64,000 nucleotides of DNA from DAIMFL01 sp964372215 (GTDB taxonomy: Bacteria; Pseudomonadota; Alphaproteobacteria; Dongiales; Dongiaceae): positions 18,195 to 82,194 of the forward strand of contig CAYJQC010000021.1 of NCBI GenBank assembly GCA_964372215.1. The letters are read 5' to 3'. Of the stretch, positions 59,098 through 64,000 are shown piece after piece (the stretch's first letter is position 1; each line of letters starts with the position of its first letter). The notes beneath the pieces were generated by a model. The model had not been told where the DNA came from. It did not search any database and saw only the letters and a program-made list of their open reading frames with translations. The translations under genes were made by a program, and so were the position numbers.

Positions 59098-60531
59098 TCA
59101 GGCCGCGGTCCCGCCGACCGTCAACCCGTCGATCCTGAGGGTCGGCTGGCCGACCCCGACCGGCACGCCCTGGCCTTCCTTGCCGCAGGTGCCGATCCCG
59201 GGATCGAGCATCATGTCGTTGCCGATCATGCTGACCTTGGTCAGCACGTCGGGCCCGTTGCCGATCAGGGTCGCGCCCTTGACCGCCGGCCCGACCTTGC
59301 CGTTCTCGATCAGATAGGCCTCGGCGGCGGTGAACACGAACTTGCCCGAGGTGATGTCGACCTGGCCGCCGCCGAAATTGACGGCGTAGAGGCCCTTCTT
59401 CACCGAGCCGATGATCTCCTCCGGGGCGTGGCTGCCCGCCAGCATGTAGGTGTTGGTCATGCGCGGCATCGGGATATGGGCGAAATCCTGGCGCCGGCCG
59501 TTGCCGGTCGGCTTCATGCCCATCAGGCGCGCGTTCTGCCGGTCCTGCATGAAGCCGACCAGCACGCCGTCCTCGATCAGCGTGGTGTTCTGCGACGGCG
59601 TGCCCTCGTCGTCCACGGTGAGCGAGCCGCGGCGATCGGGGATCGTGCCGTCGTCGACCACGGTGACGCCCTTCGACGCCACCCGCTGGCCGAGCAGCCC
59701 GGCGAAGACCGAGGTCTTCTTGCGATTGAAGTCGCCCTCGAGGCCGTGGCCGATCGCCTCGTGCAGCAGGATGCCGGGCCAACCCGGTCCGAGCACGACC
59801 GCCATCTCGCCGGCCGGCGCCGGCACCGAATCGAGATTGACCAGGGCCTGGCGCAAGGCCTCGTCGACATGGCCGCGCCACAGGGCGGGCTCGAGCATGT
59901 CGGCATAGGGCACCCGCCCGCCGCTGCCGTGACTGCCGTTCTCCATGCGCTCGCCGTCGCCCACGGTCACCATGACGTTGAGCCGCACCAGCGGCCTGAT
60001 GTCGGCGACCCGAACCCCGTCGGCGCGCAGGATCTGCACCGCCTGCCAGCTGCCCGACAGCGAGGCCGCGACTTGGCGGACCCGGGGATCGCGGCTGCGC
60101 GCATAGGCGTCGATCTCGGCCAGCAGCTTGACCTTGGCCTCGAAGGCGACCTCGCCCAGGGGATTGGTGTCGGTATAGAGGCTGCGGTTGGTGCCGGACG
60201 GGGGCAGGGCCAGGGTGCCGCCATGGCCGGCATGGACCGCGCGCACGGTCGCGCCGGCGCGCTTGATCGCGGCCTCGCTGAGCTCGTTGGAATGGGCATA
60301 GCCGGCGGCCTCGCCGGCCACCGAGCGCAGGCCGAAGCCCTGGGCGGTGTCGAAGCTGGCGCTCTTCAGCCGGCCGTCGTCGAAGGTCAGCGACTCGGAC
60401 TGGCAGTACTCCAGGAACAGTTCGCCGTCATCGGCGCCCTTGAGCGCCTCGGCGACGGCCTTCTGCACCCGGTTGCGGTCGAGTCCGGCGCGCTCGAAGA
60501 ACAGCTGGTCGGTCAGCGTGATGTCGGTCAT
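59098..60531 (-). CDS. tldD: TldD metalloprotease
   Basis: A 477-residue zinc protease, the catalytic partner of TldE/PmbA. The zinc-binding HExxxH is HEAIGHGLEGDFNRKKTS, and AGYAHSNELS, NPLGEVAFEAK and TYMLAGSHAPEEII are family motifs. TldD-TldE degrades unfolded or leader peptides, as in microcin B17 maturation and CcdA decay. TldE in this window (24663) has an unusual H1-like tail and lies 33 kb away. The ATG giving MTDITLTDQ is chosen. Confidence 0.95.
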   Translation of the reverse strand: MTDITLTDQLFFERAGLDRNRVQKAVAEALKGADDGELFLEYCQSESLTFDDGRLKSASFDTAQGFGLRSVAGEAAGYAHSNELSEAAIKRAGATVRAVHAGHGGTLALPPSGTNRSLYTDTNPLGEVAFEAKVKLLAEIDAYARSRDPRVRQVAASLSGSWQAVQILRADGVRVADIRPLVRLNVMVTVGDGERMENGSHGSGGRVPYADMLEPALWRGHVDEALRQALVNLDSVPAPAGEMAVVLGPGWPGILLHEAIGHGLEGDFNRKKTSVFAGLLGQRVASKGVTVVDDGTIPDRRGSLTVDDEGTPSQNTTLIEDGVLVGFMQDRQNARLMGMKPTGNGRRQDFAHIPMPRMTNTYMLAGSHAPEEIIGSVKKGLYAVNFGGGQVDITSGKFVFTAAEAYLIENGKVGPAVKGATLIGNGPDVLTKVSMIGNDMMLDPGIGTCGKEGQGVPVGVGQPTLRIDGLTVGGTAA

Positions 60532-60674
60532 GGGGAATCCCGGTCGCTTTGGGAACAATGGCGCCTGCAAACTGCGCGATTGCGCGGACTTGGCGCTGCC
60601 GATCATATGGGGGAAAACAGGGGAAAGTCACCCGCCCGCCGGCTCGGCGCGGCAAAAGCTGGAGAGTCGCCGAG

Positions 60675-61976
60675 ATGACGTTGCCCGAACATGGCGATCG
60701 CCGCACCGTCAGCGACGAGGTCCACGCGCGGCCCTATCCCCTGATGCAGGCGCCCGAGCAGGTCTCCCATCTCGCCATCCTCTCGGGCGAGTCGGCGTCC
60801 GACGATCATGCCTGCCTGGCGCGGCTCTGCGGCCTGACCGGCCATGCGCCGCCGCCGCCCGGGGTGAACCACTATGCCGCCGAGTTCGGCAACGTCCGGC
60901 TGCGCTGGGAGCGCCACACCGAGTTCACCACCTATACGTTCTTCCAGCCGCTCGCCGGCGACGACCCGTTCGCCGACACGCCGATCCGCGCGGTGCCGGC
61001 GGCCTGGATCGCCGCATTGCCGGCGAGCCTGCTGGTGGCGGTGCATGCGGCGCTGCTGCCGGCGCCGGCGGGCTTCGCCGGCAGCAAGGAGCCGCCGGCC
61101 GACCTGGCGCGCCATTTCACCTCGGTCAACATCGCCGGCAGCTTCGCCACCGGCGGCCTGGCGGCGGTGTGGAGCGACTTCGTGATCGGCGCGGACGGCT
61201 TCAGCCGCATCCTGGTGCTCGACTGCGGGATGCGGGCGCGCCAGGCCGGGCGGCTGGTGCAGCGGCTGCTGGAGATCGAGACCTACCGCATCATGGCGCT
61301 GCTGGCCCTGCCGCTGGCCCGCGAGATCGCCCCGCAGGTTGCCCGCATCGACCGCGAGCTGACCGAGACCACGCGGCACCTGGCCAGCGCCGCGGAGATC
61401 GAGGGCGAGCGCGCGCTGCTCGATACCCTGATGGCGCACGCCGCCGAAATCGAGCGCCTGGTCAATGCCAGCGCGTACCGCTTCGGCGCCGCCCGGGCCT
61501 ATTACGTGCTGGTCGACCACCGCGTCGGCGAGCTCCGCGAGTCCCGGATCGAGGGGCTGCAGACCATCCGCGAGTTCATGGACCGGCGGCTGGCCCCGGC
61601 CATGCGCACCTGCGAGTCGACCGCGGCCCGGCTCGAGACCCTGGCGCAGCGGGTCGGCCGGGCCAGCAACCTGCTGCGCACCCGGGTCGATATCGGGCTC
61701 GAGGCCCAGAACCGCGACGTCCTGATGTCGATGAACCGCCGGGCCCGGCTCCAGCTCCGCCTGCAGGAGACGGTCGAGGGCCTGTCAGTGGTGGCGATCA
61801 GCTATTACGCGGTCGGCCTGGTCGGCTACGCCGCCAAGGCGGTGAAGGCCGCCGGGCTCCACGTCGATCCCGACGTCGTGACCGGACTGGCGATTCCCCT
61901 GGTGGCGCTCGGGGTCTGGGTCATGGTGCGGCGGATCCGCCGCCGCCTGCTGCGCGACGCTGCGGACGAAGGCTGA
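60675..61976 (+). CDS. DUF3422 membrane-anchored protein
   Basis: A 433-residue protein with RRTVSDEVHARPYPLMQAPEQVSHLAIL at the N terminus (a DUF3422 hallmark), a coiled-coil-rich middle (about 190-360), and two hydrophobic segments near the C terminus (VVAISYYAVGLVGYAAKAV and VTGLAIPLVALGVWVMV). GGAGAG lies before the ATG. It is divergent from tldD. Function unknown. Confidence 0.9.
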   Translation: MTLPEHGDRRTVSDEVHARPYPLMQAPEQVSHLAILSGESASDDHACLARLCGLTGHAPPPPGVNHYAAEFGNVRLRWERHTEFTTYTFFQPLAGDDPFADTPIRAVPAAWIAALPASLLVAVHAALLPAPAGFAGSKEPPADLARHFTSVNIAGSFATGGLAAVWSDFVIGADGFSRILVLDCGMRARQAGRLVQRLLEIETYRIMALLALPLAREIAPQVARIDRELTETTRHLASAAEIEGERALLDTLMAHAAEIERLVNASAYRFGAARAYYVLVDHRVGELRESRIEGLQTIREFMDRRLAPAMRTCESTAARLETLAQRVGRASNLLRTRVDIGLEAQNRDVLMSMNRRARLQLRLQETVEGLSVVAISYYAVGLVGYAAKAVKAAGLHVDPDVVTGLAIPLVALGVWVMVRRIRRRLLRDAADEG

Positions 61977-62338
61977 AGCGGCTTGGCCAGTTCATGCGAC
62001 AGATCGTCGCATCGCGCCAGGCGGCACGGGCGGCGGTCGGATGGCGCCGGGCGCCTTCACCTCGGGGCGAGCGGATAGCCGGCCGCAAGCACCGGCAATT
62101 GCAGGATTCCCCGGACCGGCGGCGGACCGGGCAGCGGCGGCGGACAGGCTTGAGATAGCCTTCCCGCCAGTGTAGTTTCCGCGCACGGTTCCTTGGCTGC
62201 CTTGACCCAGATCAAGCGCCGCGACGGGCGCGCGAAACGGGCCGTCGAGGCAACCGGATCGAGAACGACTGAAATTCGCCCCCCGGGCAGGCCGACGGCG
62301 GCCACGATCGACGCGGGGGCAGGATGGGACGGAGAACG
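61977..62338. other. Intergenic region upstream of the cytochrome oxidase genes
   Basis: No gene is supported here. The region holds an FNR/FixK-like site (listed separately) and presumably the ctaC promoter. The rest has no clear repeat or terminator. Confidence 0.5.
62202..62215 (+). promoter_or_regulatory. FNR/FixK-like binding site upstream of ctaC
   Basis: TTGACCCAGATCAA fits the TTGA-N6-TCAA palindrome bound by FNR, FnrL and FixK regulators. It lies 123 bases before the ctaC start and so could control the oxidase by oxygen. Confidence 0.5.
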
Positions 62339-63175
62339 ATGGGTCTTGCCACAGGCTTCCGCTTTCTGAGCGCGCTCGCCATCGCCCTGGCCGGCGCGAC
62401 GGCGACCGCCTTCGCCGCCGCGCCCGAGCCCTGGCAGCTCGGCCTGCAGCCGGCCGCGACCCCGGTCGCCGAGCAGCTGCACAGCCTGCACAACGGGCTT
62501 CTGGTGGTGATCACCCTCATCACCGTCTTCGTCATGCTGCTGCTGCTCTACGTGATCGTCCGGTTCAGGGAGAGCCGCAATCCGGTCCCGTCCAAGACCA
62601 CGCACAACACCCTGGTCGAGGTGCTGTGGACGGTGATTCCGATCGTCATCCTGGTCGGCATCGCGATCCCGTCCTTCCGCCTGCTCTACTTCGCCGATCG
62701 GACCGAGGATGCGGAGATGACGATCAAGGTGATCGGCCACCAGTGGTACTGGTCGTACGAGTACCCGGACAACGGCGACTTCACCTTCGATGCCATCATG
62801 GTCGAGGACGAGGAGCTCCAGCCCGGCCAGCTTCGCCATCTGGAGACCGACACCGAGGTGGTGATGCCGGTCGACACCAACGTGCGGCTGCTGATCACCG
62901 CCGACGACGTGATTCACTCCTGGGCGATCCCAGCCTTCGCGGTCAAGCTCGACGCCGTCCCCGGCCGGGTCAACGAGACCTGGACCAGGATCGAGCGCGA
63001 GGGCGTCTATTACGGCCAGTGCTCCGAGCTGTGCGGCGTGCGCCACGGCTACATGCCGATCAAGGTGCGGGCCGTGTCGAAGGAAGCATTCACTGCCTGG
63101 GTGGCCAAGGCCCGGGAGGAGTTCGCCCGCGTCGACGGCGCCGTGCCGTCGGTCGATCTGGCGCGAGCCGAATAG
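62339..63175 (+). CDS. ctaC: Cytochrome c oxidase subunit II (CtaC/CoxB)
   Basis: A 278-residue aa3-type oxidase subunit: a signal peptide, two transmembrane helices (about 44-66 and 88-112) and the CuA domain. The CuA ligands are seen in DVIHSWAIPAF and CSELCGVRHGYMPIKV (two Cys, His, Met). VIGHQWYWSYEYPD is the conserved aromatic stretch for electron transfer. The ATG at 62339 is preferred because GGAG lies just upstream. ctaD follows 38 bases downstream. Confidence 0.96.
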   Translation: MGLATGFRFLSALAIALAGATATAFAAAPEPWQLGLQPAATPVAEQLHSLHNGLLVVITLITVFVMLLLLYVIVRFRESRNPVPSKTTHNTLVEVLWTVIPIVILVGIAIPSFRLLYFADRTEDAEMTIKVIGHQWYWSYEYPDNGDFTFDAIMVEDEELQPGQLRHLETDTEVVMPVDTNVRLLITADDVIHSWAIPAFAVKLDAVPGRVNETWTRIEREGVYYGQCSELCGVRHGYMPIKVRAVSKEAFTAWVAKAREEFARVDGAVPSVDLARAE

Positions 63176-63213
63176 GCGTCACGCGATATCAGCGGGTCAG
63201 AGGAACAGACAAG

Positions 63214-64000
63214 ATGAGCACCAGCACCGATCACGCCCACGACGCCCACCAGCCCTATGGCATGGGGCGCTGGCTGTTTTCGACCAACCACAAGGACATC
63301 GGCACGATGTACCTGATCTTCGCCGTGGTGGCGGGGATCATCGGCGGCCTGTTCTCGGTCATCATGCGCGCCGAGCTGCAGATGCCGGGCGCTCAGCTCC
63401 TGCTCGATTCGAGCGGCGCCATGGACGGTCAGCTGTGGAACGTGATCATCACGGCGCACGGGTTGATCATGATTTTCTTCCTGGTCATGCCGGCGATGAT
63501 CGGCGGCTTCGGCAACTGGTTCGTGCCGCTGATGATCGGGGCGCCCGACATGGCCTTCCCGCGCATGAACAACATCAGCTTCTGGCTGCTGATCCCCTCG
63601 TTCGGCCTGCTGCTCGCCTCGGCCTTCGTGGGCGCCGGCGCAGGCACCGGCTGGACCATCTATCCGCCGCTCTCCAGCGCGCTCGGTCAACCCGGGCTGT
63701 CGGTCGACATGGCGATCTTCTCGATGCATCTGGCCGGCGCCTCGTCGATCCTCGGCGCGATCAACTTCATCACCACCATCTTCAACATGCGCGCGCCCGG
63801 CATGACACTGCACAAGATGCCGCTGTTCGTGTGGTCGGTGCTGGTGACCGCGTTCCTGCTGCTCTTGTCGCTGCCGGTGTTCGGCGGTGCCATCACCATG
63901 CTGCTCACCGATCGCAATTTCGGCACCACCTTCTTCGATCCGGCCGGCGGCGGCGATCCGATCCTGTTCCAGCACCTGTTCTGGTTCTTCGGCCATCCGG
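63214..64000 (+). CDS. ctaD: Cytochrome c oxidase subunit I (CtaD/CoxA), N-terminal part (3' end outside window)
   Basis: The ATG at 63214 begins a frame that stays open to the end of the window: 262 codons. It starts STSTDHAHDAHQPYGMGRW, then LFSTNHKDIGTMYL, which is invariant in subunit I. ITAHGLIMIFF has a heme a His, and the last codons read FWFFGHP, the start of the GHPEVY motif that holds the CuB His-Tyr cross-link. Membrane helices are as expected. Together with ctaC it is the proton-pumping terminal oxidase. Confidence 0.97.
   Translation, partial: MSTSTDHAHDAHQPYGMGRWLFSTNHKDIGTMYLIFAVVAGIIGGLFSVIMRAELQMPGAQLLLDSSGAMDGQLWNVIITAHGLIMIFFLVMPAMIGGFGNWFVPLMIGAPDMAFPRMNNISFWLLIPSFGLLLASAFVGAGAGTGWTIYPPLSSALGQPGLSVDMAIFSMHLAGASSILGAINFITTIFNMRAPGMTLHKMPLFVWSVLVTAFLLLLSLPVFGGAITMLLTDRNFGTTFFDPAGGGDPILFQHLFWFFGHP

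Overview
This window is about 64 kb of high-GC chromosomal DNA with the gene content and gene order of an alphaproteobacterium, probably Rhodospirillales-like. Supporting signs are the rluB-rsmD pair, the divergent purD / xseA pair with an M23 peptidase coupled to xseA, an msbA-acyltransferase-waaA-lpxK lipid A block, plant-type gshA, aa3-type ctaC-ctaD, small DUF1344 and DUF4170 proteins, and several palindromic intergenic repeats typical of this class. No rRNA, tRNA, CRISPR array, prophage or intact transposase was seen.

Layout. 0-5 kb: the end of an MFS transporter, a decayed aldo/keto reductase, two large palindromes, an ECF41/SigJ sigma factor with its likely target operon (carboxymuconolactone decarboxylase-like protein plus exported cupin), and a YbfB/YjiJ-type MFS transporter. 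5-14 kb: rsmD and rluB, a class-I glutamine amidotransferase-like hydrolase, tadA, a flavin amine oxidase next to a PuuB-like oxidoreductase that is in frame with a GNAT domain, and a phytoene-desaturase-like enzyme. 14-24 kb: purD, xseA, an M23 peptidase, the lipid A / Kdo block and a lipid kinase. 24-33 kb: a TldE/PmbA protein with a histone-H1-like N-terminal tail, a GNAT, a DUF4153 membrane protein, leuA with a predicted leaderless leucine leader peptide, a small lipoprotein, and a HAL/PAL-fold protein lacking the MIO-forming serine. 33-47 kb: ubiD, a TPR membrane protein, a glycosyltransferase / adenylate-forming enzyme operon with a duplicated C-terminal subdomain, OsmC, a 2OG-oxygenase-like protein, a TDT transporter, a Cys-cluster protein, a MOSC protein, an ETF-beta-type methyltransferase, ubiA and rsmE. 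47-64 kb: gshA, a higBA toxin-antitoxin pair, a catalase-fold-like protein, an MscS channel, an amidase and a trimethylamine-dehydrogenase-like flavoenzyme, tldD, DUF3422, and ctaC with the start of ctaD.

Most of the window is housekeeping: envelope biogenesis, ubiquinone and respiration, glutathione, leucine, purine, rRNA and tRNA modification. The most unusual items are the H1-tail/TldE fusion, the MIO-less HAL-like protein co-oriented with ubiD, the leaderless leu leader, the stand-alone C-terminal subdomain copied from its neighbouring ligase, and the TMADH-like enzyme with an altered substrate cage. Functions are assigned from sequence patterns recognised by eye; no database search was run.
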